NCBI RefSeq assembly: GCF_001592105.1
Contig: NZ_BCWE01000014.1
Span: 1-64,000, forward strand
Origin: Desulfolucanica intricata
GTDB taxonomy: Bacteria; Bacillota; Desulfotomaculia; Desulfotomaculales; Desulfofarciminaceae
Reading direction: 5' to 3'
DNA: 64,000 nucleotides
Of this stretch, positions 15,886 through 25,566 are shown in pieces. Position 1 is the first letter of the stretch, and every line of letters starts with the position of its first letter. Below the pieces are notes generated by a model. That model saw only the letters and a list, made by a program, of their open reading frames with translations. It had not been told where the DNA came from and searched no databases. The translations under genes and the position numbers were made by a program.

Positions 15886-18084
15886 TTAAAAAAGTGATTC
15901 CATCTTTAAGGCCGGGTGACCTTTTTCTTCTAAGAACGGCAGAATTTCATCGCCGGATGTTCCAACAGTTTCGTCAGCAATTTTATCAATAAAGTCTTTA
16001 CCAAGACCTGCATATTCAGCAGCTTCTTCTAATTGTGGGCGCAACTGCTCTTTTAAGTCTTTCGGCATCCAGACCAGACGTGCTAAACCACCGTCTGCAG
16101 GTACGAACTTCTTAGATGCCAGGTAACTCTTACCTATACCCATGAAGCCGGGCATTTGAGCACCGCCGCCGATGGTACCGGCTAAGGTAGAGAAGGTCAT
16201 CCCTGACGGAGTCATGCCGCCGTGTTCACGGTTAACAACCATAAAACCGTTACATTCCGGAACCATACACATAATGGCCTCGAAGCATCCACAGGAGGTC
16301 ATCGGGTATTCCATAATGGTATAGAAGTTTACAGCCTCAATGGTACGCTGTGAATTTTGATAGGTATACTCGTTAAAGGATTTCCATTGTCCTTTAACCG
16401 GGTCAATAACTTCACCCTTAGGAATCGGCTGGTTAGCGCCGTGCGGGTTAATTTCATAAGCAGCCTTAGCATCCAGCCAGCTAACGGCACCACACAGCCC
16501 GACACGTTCAGGAGCAACTACGCAAACGTGAGTCGGAGCAAAGGACTGACACAGTAAGCAGGAATAGAAGGTATCTACGCCCTCGTCAGTTAACAGCTTG
16601 AGACGGTCGTCACGTTTTTGGTAGTAATCTTTACGTGCAATTTCACGCATTTCCAGAACTTTAGCCTCATCAGTGATAATTGTTACTTGAATCCGGTCAA
16701 CAATGGCGGAAAACTCAGACTTAAATTTAGCATAAAGAATATCACCGATATGTTTCATCCGGAAACCTTTAGCGTAAGCATCTTTACTGATCCTTACCCA
16801 CATTAAGTCACGCTGAGCTACGTGCCACAAACCTTCACCATAGTTGGTAAAGTAGTGAATACGTCTTTCCAGAACAGGCTCAAAATCTTCCTGCATCTTA
16901 CGGCCGTACACATCTACTACGATACCAAGCGGCAGTCTGCTGCCAACTTCCAGCCCATCGATGTCCGGACCGATAAGTTCAACTTTACCGTCTTCGATAT
17001 CGTCTCCGGCCATACGTACCAGCTCGAAGGCGGGTGTTTTCTGTCCGCCGAATTCAACAAACATGTCCTTCTTACGGATACTTTCACCTTCGAAAGCCGG
17101 TCCGATTGTAATAGGAACATCAATGTCGATAGCAGTGATTTTGATACCGCGAACTTCAAGGGCGGTTTGTATAATCTTATCGTAATCCGGTTCTGAAATA
17201 AACCAGTCAGGAATTTGCTTGTCTTCCGGCAGCTCCTGGTCTGTAATAACCGGGAAACCAACGTTAATGGCTCCCATAGCGGCTGCGGTTTTAACCATAT
17301 CATGCTCACCGAGATAAAGCACGAAGGCCAGAACACGACGGCGCTGGTAATCTTTCTGTGCCTCGTAATCACCCGGTTTAATGCCGCCGAACATCATACC
17401 TGCACGAAGCGCATAGTTGGCAGCGTGTACAACCTGGGTAAAGTTACCCAGAGGATAAGCGATATAATCAACACCTAGTTTTACATTCTCTTCCATTAAC
17501 TGTTCAATGATTTCATCACAGAGGAAGAGCATAAGTCCTTTTGCCATTAAACTGTCAACCAGTTTCTTAGCAGCTTTACTGTCTTTAGCACGTCCCAGGA
17601 TAACAGCTTCACCGGGGATGGTCCAGTCAACCATCTTGGTACCGTATTGACGAACTACCGGGTCACCGATAAAACCGGTCCAGGGTTTTACGTGTAAAGG
17701 ATTTTCCGGTGTATTTTGGATGTAGCGAATAGCTTCAATAATATCAGCTGCATACCATGTAGACTCACCCCACTGGCGGGCGTTCTCAAAGGTCTTAGCT
17801 TCTTTAATTTTCATACGCGCCCGGTTTAATACCGGTACACAATCCCCCAGGGTTCTAATTTCCTCACCGCTTAAGCAGCGGATTACCGGAAGAAAATAAG
17901 CTGTATCGGGATAACCTATCGGATGATCTTTACCGTAGGTTCTAATAGCCTGATTTAAAAGGATTTCAGCATAACTTAAAGCAGTAATTGTACCTTCATA
18001 AGCTTCTTTAAAAAGCTTTTTCGGTTCCTTTCCCGGTTCTATTGCGCCTTCAAAAATTTGATCAAAATTGAGCGCTTCAGACAT
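15886..18084 (-). CDS. acsB: acetyl-CoA synthase (CODH/ACS alpha subunit)
   Basis: Catalyses acetyl-CoA formation from CO, a corrinoid-bound methyl group and CoA in the Wood-Ljungdahl pathway. 732 aa, matching bacterial full-length AcsB. The A-cluster ligands are present with the known spacing: Cys-x2-Cys-x8-Cys-x9-Cys in the SCLLCQSFAPTHVC region, and the Cys-Gly-Cys for the distal nickel in TSCGCFEA. The start ATG follows GGAGG on the minus strand. It lies 31 bp behind acsA/cooS. No acsC, acsD, acsE or cooC gene follows in this window, which is unusual because these often form one cluster. Confidence 0.96.
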   Translation of the reverse strand: MSEALNFDQIFEGAIEPGKEPKKLFKEAYEGTITALSYAEILLNQAIRTYGKDHPIGYPDTAYFLPVIRCLSGEEIRTLGDCVPVLNRARMKIKEAKTFENARQWGESTWYAADIIEAIRYIQNTPENPLHVKPWTGFIGDPVVRQYGTKMVDWTIPGEAVILGRAKDSKAAKKLVDSLMAKGLMLFLCDEIIEQLMEENVKLGVDYIAYPLGNFTQVVHAANYALRAGMMFGGIKPGDYEAQKDYQRRRVLAFVLYLGEHDMVKTAAAMGAINVGFPVITDQELPEDKQIPDWFISEPDYDKIIQTALEVRGIKITAIDIDVPITIGPAFEGESIRKKDMFVEFGGQKTPAFELVRMAGDDIEDGKVELIGPDIDGLEVGSRLPLGIVVDVYGRKMQEDFEPVLERRIHYFTNYGEGLWHVAQRDLMWVRISKDAYAKGFRMKHIGDILYAKFKSEFSAIVDRIQVTIITDEAKVLEMREIARKDYYQKRDDRLKLLTDEGVDTFYSCLLCQSFAPTHVCVVAPERVGLCGAVSWLDAKAAYEINPHGANQPIPKGEVIDPVKGQWKSFNEYTYQNSQRTIEAVNFYTIMEYPMTSCGCFEAIMCMVPECNGFMVVNREHGGMTPSGMTFSTLAGTIGGGAQMPGFMGIGKSYLASKKFVPADGGLARLVWMPKDLKEQLRPQLEEAAEYAGLGKDFIDKIADETVGTSGDEILPFLEEKGHPALKMESLF

Positions 18085-18115
18085 TCTGACTCCTCCCTTC
18101 GATTTAAAGTATATC

Positions 18116-20137
18116 TTACCAGCACTTAGACAGGCTGGTTTCCTGGTCTTCAGCTACTTTTTTGTGAATACGAAGTTTCCAAGCTCTGTATTCTAAAGCA
18201 TTAAGCAGTTTTTGAATTGAAACTTCGATATCCGGCTCAAGTATGAAATATCCTCCTAATACGTCACCGGCGATCTGAGTCAGAACACTGTAAATAAGAT
18301 CACAACCTTCTACCGGCGGCATGGTTCCGACATGAGTTGGGCAGCCGATATCAACGCACCAGGTTCCGATACTGGTAGCTTTACCGCTCATTGCTTCCGG
18401 TGCAGATGCAACAAACGGAACTTTCGGTGTATCTACACCGAGATCCCTGGCCATATCCATCAGTAACTCGGCCCCACGGGAGTTATCAACACAGGAGCCT
18501 ACGTGCAGTACCGGAGGAAGTGGGTACTTCATATTGGCTTTTTCACTAATCCGCTTGTAGAAAGCTTTTAAGCCTTCACCGCAGTATTGTTCTACGTTAG
18601 CCGGATCCATTAAGCCTGCTTTGGCACAGGCCTGAGCGTGACAGCCGGTGGAGATTACAAATACATCATTTGCCAGCATAGCTTTGGCAATTTCAATGTG
18701 TGCCTTGTCCTGCATAGTCTTAAGGTTGTTGCAACCAACCATAAAGGCAACGCCTTTAAGTTCTCCGGACAGAATAGCGTCATTTAGGACACGAACCGGG
18801 TTTTCCGGGTTAACAGAGGCGAATATATCATAAATGGCTTCAAGACTGTAACCGGCCACCACATAATTTTTGTGCTGCGGTATTTTAACAGGACGGTCTC
18901 CCCGTTCTTTAAAGGCTTCAATAGCCATGGCGATAACTTCCTTGGCGTTTTTCATAGCAGTTTTTTCCTGGTAGTCAATGTGAATGGATCCGGGTATTTT
19001 AACGATATCCGAGGTAGTAACGAGCTTGGTATGGTAGCACTGGCATACCGGGCCTAAGCCGGGCATGATGCACTGAACATCAACTACCATTAGGTCTACT
19101 GCCCCGGTACATATAGCTAATTCTTGAGAAGCAAAGGAAGTTACAATAGGAACCCCCTGGCGCATTAGCACCTCATTACCGGTGCAGCAAATACCTGAGA
19201 GCTGAATTCCCTCGGCACCGGCTGCCTTGGCATCAGCTTCCATCTCACGGGCAGCGGCAACGATCATTTCACTTAAAAGCGGGTTGTGGCCGTGCAGGAT
19301 AATGTTAACCTTTTTAGCATCAAGCACACCCATATTTGCCTCACTGGCAACAGGCTCAGGGGTGCCGAAAATGATATCTGACAGGTCAGTGGCAATCCAT
19401 TTACCGGCCAGGTCAGCAAGACCAACCCGAACAGCACTAAATACCAGGTTAATTGGGTCATTGTCCATACCAACGTGAGCTTGGGTTACCAGATCAGAGA
19501 TGACTGAGTGGATACCAAAGGGCATTACATTGTGAGTTCTATATAACCGGTTACGATCTTCGGTAACGTTTTTAGTAATCCAGCGGAGTTCTCCCTCACC
19601 TTTAAGCATAGCCATGTCTTCCAGTGCCAGTTCACACAATTCCTTGGCTAGAGTCATATCATCTTTGTCTTCAACGGCTACACCATATCTTTCACATAGG
19701 CGGCGTAATTTCTTTGGATCCTTGATTGAATAATCAGTTACTTTTCCTTCAGCTACCATGTGCAAAGTGTGGGCAATATGGTTTCCGTGCTGAGCGTGGG
19801 AAGCGCAGCCGGTAAGAATCATCAAGCCGACACTGCGGGCTACGATAGTCCAGGAGTTAGCTCCGCAAATACCACGGCTGCCCGGGCCTTCATCTGATTT
19901 AATACGGCATGGGCCCATCATACAAAAACGACAGCAGATACCCTTGTAGCCGAATTGACATTGCGGTTGTTGGGCTACAACCCGGTCGAAAGCGGTAATA
20001 ACACCTGCTTCTCTAGCTACTTCAACCATTTCCAGTACCGCAGGGTCTACGGACCGCATTACAGACTTAGGATCAATAACCCGGGGTGACTTGTCTGAGG
20101 GACGACAAGTAAGACTAGTGTCTTTAAACCTTGGCAT
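18116..20137 (-). CDS. acsA: anaerobic carbon monoxide dehydrogenase catalytic subunit
   Basis: Ni-Fe-S CO dehydrogenase that interconverts CO2 and CO and feeds CO to the acetyl-CoA synthase encoded downstream. Starting at the ATG at 20137, after AGGAGG, it is 673 aa, the length of acetogen CODH beta; a longer in-frame version adds an AT-rich, unlikely N-terminus. The N-terminal cysteine array for the B and D clusters is visible (CQFGYKGICCRFCMMGPC and GICGA), as are CISTGCHAQ-like and HVGSCVDNSR segments around the C-cluster. The pair cooS-acsB implies acetyl-CoA-pathway carbon metabolism. Confidence 0.95.
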   Translation of the reverse strand: MPRFKDTSLTCRPSDKSPRVIDPKSVMRSVDPAVLEMVEVAREAGVITAFDRVVAQQPQCQFGYKGICCRFCMMGPCRIKSDEGPGSRGICGANSWTIVARSVGLMILTGCASHAQHGNHIAHTLHMVAEGKVTDYSIKDPKKLRRLCERYGVAVEDKDDMTLAKELCELALEDMAMLKGEGELRWITKNVTEDRNRLYRTHNVMPFGIHSVISDLVTQAHVGMDNDPINLVFSAVRVGLADLAGKWIATDLSDIIFGTPEPVASEANMGVLDAKKVNIILHGHNPLLSEMIVAAAREMEADAKAAGAEGIQLSGICCTGNEVLMRQGVPIVTSFASQELAICTGAVDLMVVDVQCIMPGLGPVCQCYHTKLVTTSDIVKIPGSIHIDYQEKTAMKNAKEVIAMAIEAFKERGDRPVKIPQHKNYVVAGYSLEAIYDIFASVNPENPVRVLNDAILSGELKGVAFMVGCNNLKTMQDKAHIEIAKAMLANDVFVISTGCHAQACAKAGLMDPANVEQYCGEGLKAFYKRISEKANMKYPLPPVLHVGSCVDNSRGAELLMDMARDLGVDTPKVPFVASAPEAMSGKATSIGTWCVDIGCPTHVGTMPPVEGCDLIYSVLTQIAGDVLGGYFILEPDIEVSIQKLLNALEYRAWKLRIHKKVAEDQETSLSKCW

Positions 20138-20502
20138 AAGTTTAAACCTCCTTAGTTTGAAAATTCCTTTTTTTTGATTAGTCTGAAAAAGCTGTATATT
20201 CTTGATATTAATATTATTAGTATTTCGCACCATATTCCAAAATTCCTGCCTCGATAAAAAATATTTTGAAATATTTTTCAAAAATTTATAAGCATAAGCT
20301 AATAATATATTTAATAAAGAAAATAACCATAACCTGGAATATAGTACCTTTAGTTATTAATTATTAGATTGTTTTATTAAATTAATGCTATCCCCCTTAT
20401 TTTAAAAGCTCATTCCGTAGTACTAAAAGAGAAAATATATAGGGGGTGAGTTGTCAAGGTTTTTTAGAGAAATTTTATAAAATGTTTATAGGGGGAGTGA
20501 GA

Positions 20503-21798
20503 ATGTTCAAGAGAGGTTTAACTTTACTTCTTATTTTTGCAGTCCTGTTATTAGCCTTCAGTACGGCGGCATTTGCTGAGCCGGGTAAAAATCAGGAAAA
20601 ATATGAAATAAAAGCGAAAGTTGAACTTAAAGGTAATGGATTTCATTTTAATAAGGAATTTAAATTCAAAGATGTGAACAATCACTGGGCAGTACCTCAA
20701 ATCAGAGCCATTTATATGCAAGGTATAGTCAGAGGGTACCCGGATTTTACCTTTAGGCCTGAGAATCCGGTAACAAAAAATGAAGCGCTGCTGATGATTT
20801 GCAGAGCTGTTGGTTTTGATAAAGATGATTATGATGCTGAGGATGAATGGGATAATGTTCCTGATTGGATGCAGGAGTGTATTGACTTTGCAGTTAATGA
20901 AAAAGGTATTCTTGACGATAATGAAGCTAATAATTTTAAGGGTGATACTCCTGCTAAAAGATATGAAGTTGCTATCTGGGCTGCAAAGGCAGCCGGTTTA
21001 GATTCTTACAATGTTGTTAATTTTGCAGATTTGCAGGACATTCCCTATTTTGCCAGACCCTATATCGGTTCTATGTTTCGGTGTGGGTATATGATTGGTT
21101 ATCCTGGCAATATTTTTCAACCCAACAAGCCGATTAAAAGGGCTGAAATAGCTGCTTTGATATTTAATATGCTCGGGGATTTTGACGGATTTGTAAACTA
21201 CAGAGTAGTTAAAGGAACTGTTGAGGATATTAATCTTGACAACGATACTATTACTGTAGAATCAGTTTATGGTAATGAGAAAACCTATGATATTACCGGC
21301 GATACGGAAATCTTTATAAATAGAGTTAATGCTGATTTGGAAGATGTAGGAGAGGGAGCAGCGGTAGTTCTATACGTTAAATCCAATAGTAATGTTTTGT
21401 ATCTGTATGCCCGGGAAGCAGATGAAGCTAAAAGTAAGGAAGTATTAGCTGTTAAAAGATTCGTACCCGCAGATGGTAAAGACGATGTTGATCCGAGTAT
21501 TGATGAATTAAAAGTAGAGTTTGAGCAAGATATTAAAGTGGTAGATGACCTCAAAGAAATTGCTAAAAACATTAAAATCAGAGCACAAGAAAATAATGAA
21601 GTTGTTAATATTTCTTACAGAATTGATAAGAATGATTTAGAAATTGACGGTGATACCCTAATTATCAATGTGAATTTGGACTATGATACTAAATATACTG
21701 TAAAAATTAATGATGGTGTTATCAGAGCAGAAGATTCCGGGAATATTGTAAATGATGATATTTCCTGGAGCTTTACCACTGAAGAAAAAGATAACTAA
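20503..21798 (+). CDS. S-layer homology domain protein with Ig-like C-terminus
   Basis: A 431-aa secreted protein. A signal peptide (LTLLLIFAVLLLAFSTAAFA, cleaved near residue 25) is followed by SLH motifs: one from FKFKDVNNHWAVPQIRAIY with GIVRGYPDFTFRPENPVT, a weaker middle one, and one with GYMIGYPGNIFQPNKPIKR. The C-terminal third resembles a bacterial Ig-like (Big_5/SbsA-type) domain (VDPSIDELKVEFEQDI ... ISWSFTTE). SLH domains anchor proteins to pyruvylated cell-wall polymers. The ATG at 20503 follows GGGGGAG; the longer in-frame start lacks a leader-like N-terminus. Divergent from acsA, followed by its own terminator. Confidence 0.88.
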   Translation: MFKRGLTLLLIFAVLLLAFSTAAFAEPGKNQEKYEIKAKVELKGNGFHFNKEFKFKDVNNHWAVPQIRAIYMQGIVRGYPDFTFRPENPVTKNEALLMICRAVGFDKDDYDAEDEWDNVPDWMQECIDFAVNEKGILDDNEANNFKGDTPAKRYEVAIWAAKAAGLDSYNVVNFADLQDIPYFARPYIGSMFRCGYMIGYPGNIFQPNKPIKRAEIAALIFNMLGDFDGFVNYRVVKGTVEDINLDNDTITVESVYGNEKTYDITGDTEIFINRVNADLEDVGEGAAVVLYVKSNSNVLYLYAREADEAKSKEVLAVKRFVPADGKDDVDPSIDELKVEFEQDIKVVDDLKEIAKNIKIRAQENNEVVNISYRIDKNDLEIDGDTLIINVNLDYDTKYTVKINDGVIRAEDSGNIVNDDISWSFTTEEKDN

Positions 21799-21804
21799 AT
21801 AAAA

Positions 21805-21841
21805 AATGAGGTGCATTTTGTGTACCTCATTTATTTTTTTT
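21805..21841 (+). terminator. terminator after the SLH gene
   Basis: ATGAGGT (21806-21812) and ACCTCAT (21824-21830) form the stem, followed by a T-rich run. Confidence 0.8.
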
Positions 21842-21915
21842 AAAAGGCTTGACTTTTTACCTTTTTTCAGATATAAATCCCAATGGACCAACTTTTAATT
21901 TGGAGTTGAAATTGG

Positions 21916-22284
21916 ATGAAAAAGATTTGGATCGGGTTTGATCAGGAGGGAAATATTGTTGACGGTAATACGACCCTAAGACAGTTGGAGGACTTATTTA
22001 GTTCCTACATGCTGAATGTCCGTTATTATCATGCTGATGTAAATATATTGGATATTTGGAGTGAGAACCGGCGAACAATGGGAAATATTTTAATAAATGA
22101 CCGGAGGAAGCGTATAGATGAGGGTGCAGCTGTTCCCGGATGCCCTCCGCTGATGGTTGCAACGGTTGACGGAGTTGAGATTGTTCGTCTCGAGTGGTAT
22201 GAGGGAGAGGAAAAATTGGAACTAAAATACGATCTCAAGCATCCCAGGTATGATTTTAACGGGCCGAGTTATACCAGTGACTGA
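21916..22284 (+). CDS. hypothetical protein, 122 aa
   Basis: Unrecognised soluble protein, 122 aa, with no signal or membrane segment and a high content of charged residues (NRRTMGNILINDRRKR near the middle, EGEEKLELKYDLKH near the end). The ATG at 21916 follows TTGGAG. It lies 31 bp upstream of the YkgJ-like gene in the same direction and the two probably form an operon. Confidence 0.65.
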   Translation: MKKIWIGFDQEGNIVDGNTTLRQLEDLFSSYMLNVRYYHADVNILDIWSENRRTMGNILINDRRKRIDEGAAVPGCPPLMVATVDGVEIVRLEWYEGEEKLELKYDLKHPRYDFNGPSYTSD

Positions 22285-22314
22285 TATTAAAGAAAATAGT
22301 AAGGGGTTGCTTAT

Positions 22315-23040
22315 ATGGATACGCTGCTTAATCTAGAAAGTAAATTCAGGTTTTCATGTCATGAGGGTTTGCAGTGTTTTAAAAAATGTTGCCGGGATAT
22401 TAATATTTTCCTTTCCCCTTATGATGTTCTCCGAATGAAAAATAAGTTGAAAATTTCGTCTCAGGAATTTCTAAACAAGTATACTATTCGTTTAACAGCC
22501 AAGCATTCCGGGTTTCCCTTTGTATTATTAAAGATGGTGGAAGAGAATGATTTGGTATGTCCGTTTATTACACCTAAAGGGTGTCAGGTTTATGAAGCCC
22601 GGCCCTGGGCCTGCCGGATGGCGCCGGTGGATATTCGGGGTGAAAACCAATTTGGGTTTATTTTTGAACCTTCCCGGTGTCATGGCTTAAACGAAGCCAA
22701 GGAGCAGACGGTAAGGGAGTGGATGCAGGAGCAGGGACTTGGGATTTATGAGGAGGTTGAGGAACTGTTTAAAGAATTACCCGGGAAAATCAAATTTTCG
22801 GGACAAAAGGATTTGGATCAAAAGTTAAACGAGCTAATATATTTAGCTTGTTACAATTTGGATAAATTTAGGGATTTTATATTTAAGACAGGATTTCTTC
22901 AAATATTTAGGGTCTCCCCGGAGGTTCTTGAACAGATAAAAAAAGATGATGTTGAGTTGATGAAGTTTGCTTTTAAATGGCTGGCTTTTGATTTAAATAA
23001 GCCGGAAAAACAAAGAGAGGCAGCAAAGCTGTTGAAGTAA
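22315..23040 (+). CDS. YkgJ-family cysteine cluster protein
   Basis: A 241-aa member of the YkgJ (CxxCxxCC) family, presumed to bind zinc or an iron-sulfur centre. Cysteines lie in FSCHEGLQCFKKCC (residues about 12-25), LVCPFI, KGCQVYEARPWACR and SRC, in the family order. FLSPYDVLRMKNKL follows the first cluster as is usual. Many members are annotated as Fe-S oxidoreductases or flagellin-modification-like proteins, without proof of activity. AAGGGGT precedes the ATG. Confidence 0.8.
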   Translation: MDTLLNLESKFRFSCHEGLQCFKKCCRDINIFLSPYDVLRMKNKLKISSQEFLNKYTIRLTAKHSGFPFVLLKMVEENDLVCPFITPKGCQVYEARPWACRMAPVDIRGENQFGFIFEPSRCHGLNEAKEQTVREWMQEQGLGIYEEVEELFKELPGKIKFSGQKDLDQKLNELIYLACYNLDKFRDFIFKTGFLQIFRVSPEVLEQIKKDDVELMKFAFKWLAFDLNKPEKQREAAKLLK

Positions 23041-23063
23041 GAGGTCCTAAAGTTATAAAGTAT

Positions 23064-23105
23064 AAAAACACCCTGCCTGGATTTTCCGCAAATGGGTGTT
23101 TTTAT
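23064..23105 (+). terminator. terminator after the YkgJ-like gene
   Basis: AACACCC (near 23068) pairs with GGGTGTT (near 23094), followed by TTTATCTTT. It lies between convergent genes. Confidence 0.65.
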
Positions 23106-23125
23106 CTTTACAAGGATTTTGTAGT

Positions 23126-23368
23126 TTATTTTTGTGTAATAAGCAGGCTTTCCAAAGTTTTTTTAAATTGCCTGTTTAATATTTCATTAATCGTCTTACC
23201 TTTTTTTTCAGCTATTTTATTAAATACATGCAATTGGTCTTGAATAAATTCTTTTAGAATATACTCAATAACTTGATCCTCTGTTTTACCGCTTTTTTGG
23301 GCATATTCTCCAACCTTTTTTAAGGTCTCATCCGATAACTCTAATTCAAATTCCTTATTTTCATCCAT
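23126..23368 (-). CDS. small protein, possible ribbon-helix-helix type
   Basis: An 80-aa acidic protein with LELSDETLKKVGEYAQKSGKTEDQVIEYIL, a beta-strand then two helices, as in ribbon-helix-helix proteins, plus a second amphipathic half. No family is recognised with certainty. The ATG at 23368 is preceded on the minus strand by AAGGGTGT. No toxin-like partner is adjacent. Confidence 0.55.
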   Translation of the reverse strand: MDENKEFELELSDETLKKVGEYAQKSGKTEDQVIEYILKEFIQDQLHVFNKIAEKKGKTINEILNRQFKKTLESLLITQK

Positions 23369-23557
23369 AAATCAGACACCCTTTCAAATTTAACTAACAA
23401 GGATTATATTTCGATATTACCTGCTATTTTCCTTCTTATTCTTAAATAATATGCACCGGTAATTCCGGAAATATTGTTAAGCTTATATACTTAATATTTT
23501 AGTTAATTGACAAGTGAAAGTATGTTTATTATATTTAAATTGTCGGAGGTGATTTTA

Positions 23558-23941
23558 TTGTATAATGATAAAGTACTTGAGCATTTTCAAAACCCGAGAA
23601 ATATTGGGGAAATTGAGGATGCGGATGGAATAGGGATTGAGGGAGATCCCGGTTGTGGAGATTATATAAAACTATATATAAAAGTAAAAGACAACCGGTT
23701 AATTGACGTAAAGATAAAAGTGCATGGCTGTGCTGCGGCGATAGCTACCGGCAGTACACTTACAGAGTTGGCTATAGGAAAATACTTGGATGATGCCATG
23801 ATGATACATGAAGATGATGTACTTGAAGCACTGGGGGGATTGCCGGAAGAAAAAGCACACTGTTCAAATTTAGGAGTTGCTGCGCTAAAGGAAGCAATAT
23901 GGGACTATGTCTTTAGGAGTAATTTAAAAAAGCAGGACTAA
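23558..23941 (+). CDS. NifU/IscU-like iron-sulfur cluster scaffold protein
   Basis: A 127-aa scaffold of the IscU N-terminal family. YNDKVLEHFQNPRN is the canonical opening; the three ligand cysteines are seen in GDPGCGDY, VHGCAAAIA and KAHCS. The usual GCGSAIAS around the second Cys is changed to GCAAAIA. TTG at 23558 follows GGAGGTGAT and begins right at the conserved domain; the longer form adds 17 unconserved residues. No cysteine desulfurase is adjacent, so its sulfur donor is encoded elsewhere. Confidence 0.87.
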   Translation: MYNDKVLEHFQNPRNIGEIEDADGIGIEGDPGCGDYIKLYIKVKDNRLIDVKIKVHGCAAAIATGSTLTELAIGKYLDDAMMIHEDDVLEALGGLPEEKAHCSNLGVAALKEAIWDYVFRSNLKKQD

Positions 23942-24121
23942 TTTATAGGTTGGGTAAATCAGACCCCAGCCTATTTTGTTTTAAACTAAAAGGATTTTGA
24001 ATATTATAATTAGTCTAAATATTGTCTGTAGTCAATGATCATTTACAATCTTGCTTTCAGGTGTTAAAATAAGATGGACTTATAGATAACAAGTAATCAT
24101 TATATAATTGGAGGAACTCCT

Positions 24122-25026
24122 ATGATTGATAACCAACTACAGATTTTTCTAACTGTTGCGGAAAAAAAAACTTCTCCAGGGCAGGTGAAGTCTTAAAGCT
24201 CACCCAGCCGGCTATTAGTCAGCATATTCATTCTTTGGAGGACTATTACGGGGCAAAGTTATTTGAACGTTCCAGTAAGAAGGTGGAGCTTACTAAGGCG
24301 GGTGAAGTGCTGTTCCGTTATGCCAGTGAAATAATGAAGCTGCACCAGGTAGCTAAGCGGGCTGTTTCCGATTTGGTGGAAATGGTTACCGGAGATCTTA
24401 CAATCGGAGCCAGTTTTACTATAGGTGAATATGTGCTGCCGCGTCTTTTAGCTGCTTTCTCGCAAAAATATTCTCAAGTAATGTTTTCCGAAGTTATTGG
24501 TAATACCGAGTTTATTCATGAACGTACCCGTGAGGGAACGATTGATGTAGGCTTAGTAGAAGGTGTTATTGATGACAACAATCTCGAAATAACATCTTTT
24601 TTAAAAGATGAATTGGTGCTTATTGTAGCCAAAAGCCATCCTTTAGCTAAAAAAACAGTATTAAACAAGGAAGAATTAAATGCTACTCCTTTTACGTTCA
24701 TTATGCGGGAAGAAGGTTCAGGCACCAGGTTAGCGATGGACGAGGTACTGCAGGAGTTGGATTTAAAGCCTGCCAGGATTATGACTTTAGGCAGTACTCA
24801 GGCCATTAAAGAAGCCGTGGAGGCTGATTTGGGTATTTCCTTCCTGTCTAAATGGACACTGAGAAAGGAGCTCCAGTTAGGTACTTTAAAACCTTTAAGG
24901 ATTAAAAATTTTAACTTCATCAGAGATTTTTATGTTATAAGGAAAAAAGATAAATTCGAATCAAAAGCTACCGAGGAATTTTTAAACTTTATTACAGAGC
25001 CCGCTCTTTCACAAATTTTGGGCTAA
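24122..25026 (+). pseudogene. LysR-family regulator with a frameshift in an A9 run
   Basis: ATG 24122 opens MIDNQLQIFLTVAEKK, a normal LysR N-terminus, but the frame hits a stop 25 codons in. One extra A in the nine-A run (24162-24170) restores NFSRAGEVLKLTQPAISQHI and the rest of an intact helix-turn-helix, followed by the substrate-binding domain (GDLTIGASFTIGEYVLP, EEGSGTR, GSTQAIKEAVEADLGISFLS). The remainder has no other lesion. It could be a recent pseudogene, a base-call error, a slippage-expressed gene or a phase-variable one. It resembles CysL-type regulators, like the intact LysR gene at 60.3-61.2 kb. Confidence 0.8.
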
Positions 25027-25062
25027 ACGAAAAAAACTGCGGATATCCGCAGTTTTTTTGAT
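25027..25062. terminator. bidirectional terminator
   Basis: CTGCGGAT (25037-25044) and ATCCGCAG (25045-25052) are a continuous palindrome flanked by A6 and T7, so it serves both the LysR gene and the convergent small regulator. Confidence 0.85.
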
Positions 25063-25088
25063 TTAAGGAAATTATAATTTGTAAGGTT

Positions 25089-25370
25089 TTAGCTTGCCTC
25101 GGCTTCAATAATGTTTAAAAATTCATTTCCTAACTTTGTTAGGTTGCAAATCTTACTTTTGCCTTCTGTAGATACTTCCACTAAGCCAAGTGCGTAAAGT
25201 TGCATAATAATGTGATCCAATACGGCCCGCTTAACTCTGGCTGTCAATGATAACTCCTCTTTATTCATGCTGCCCTGTTCAAGCAAAGCCTGTAGAACCT
25301 TTTTAGCCTCAGCCGGTAATCTTTTATTGGCTTGAACCAAGTATTCGTTGACAGTAATTTGTTGTAGCAT
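25089..25370 (-). CDS. small winged-helix-like protein
   Basis: A 93-aa protein with the helical pattern of a MarR/ArsR-like winged helix: KKVLQALLEQGSMNKEELS, then RVKRAVLDHIIMQLYALGL and a VEVSTEGKSKICNLT wing. It is a plausible DNA-binding regulator, function unknown. It is divergent from the sensor kinase gene at 25567, which it could regulate; that is inference from position. Confidence 0.6.
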   Translation of the reverse strand: MLQQITVNEYLVQANKRLPAEAKKVLQALLEQGSMNKEELSLTARVKRAVLDHIIMQLYALGLVEVSTEGKSKICNLTKLGNEFLNIIEAEAS

Positions 25371-25566
25371 TATATTCCCTCCAAATAATATTACTTGTGA
25401 TTAGTTTAACCAAAAAAACATTAATTAATAAGTTAATTTTTCAATTTTCCAAAAAATCACAAAAAGTACTCTAAATCTCTGGATTGCTCTGTTTATTTAA
25501 GTGCAGGAATATCAGCTGAACTGTAGAATATCAATATATTACTACTTAATAGAAGAATTGAGGCTT

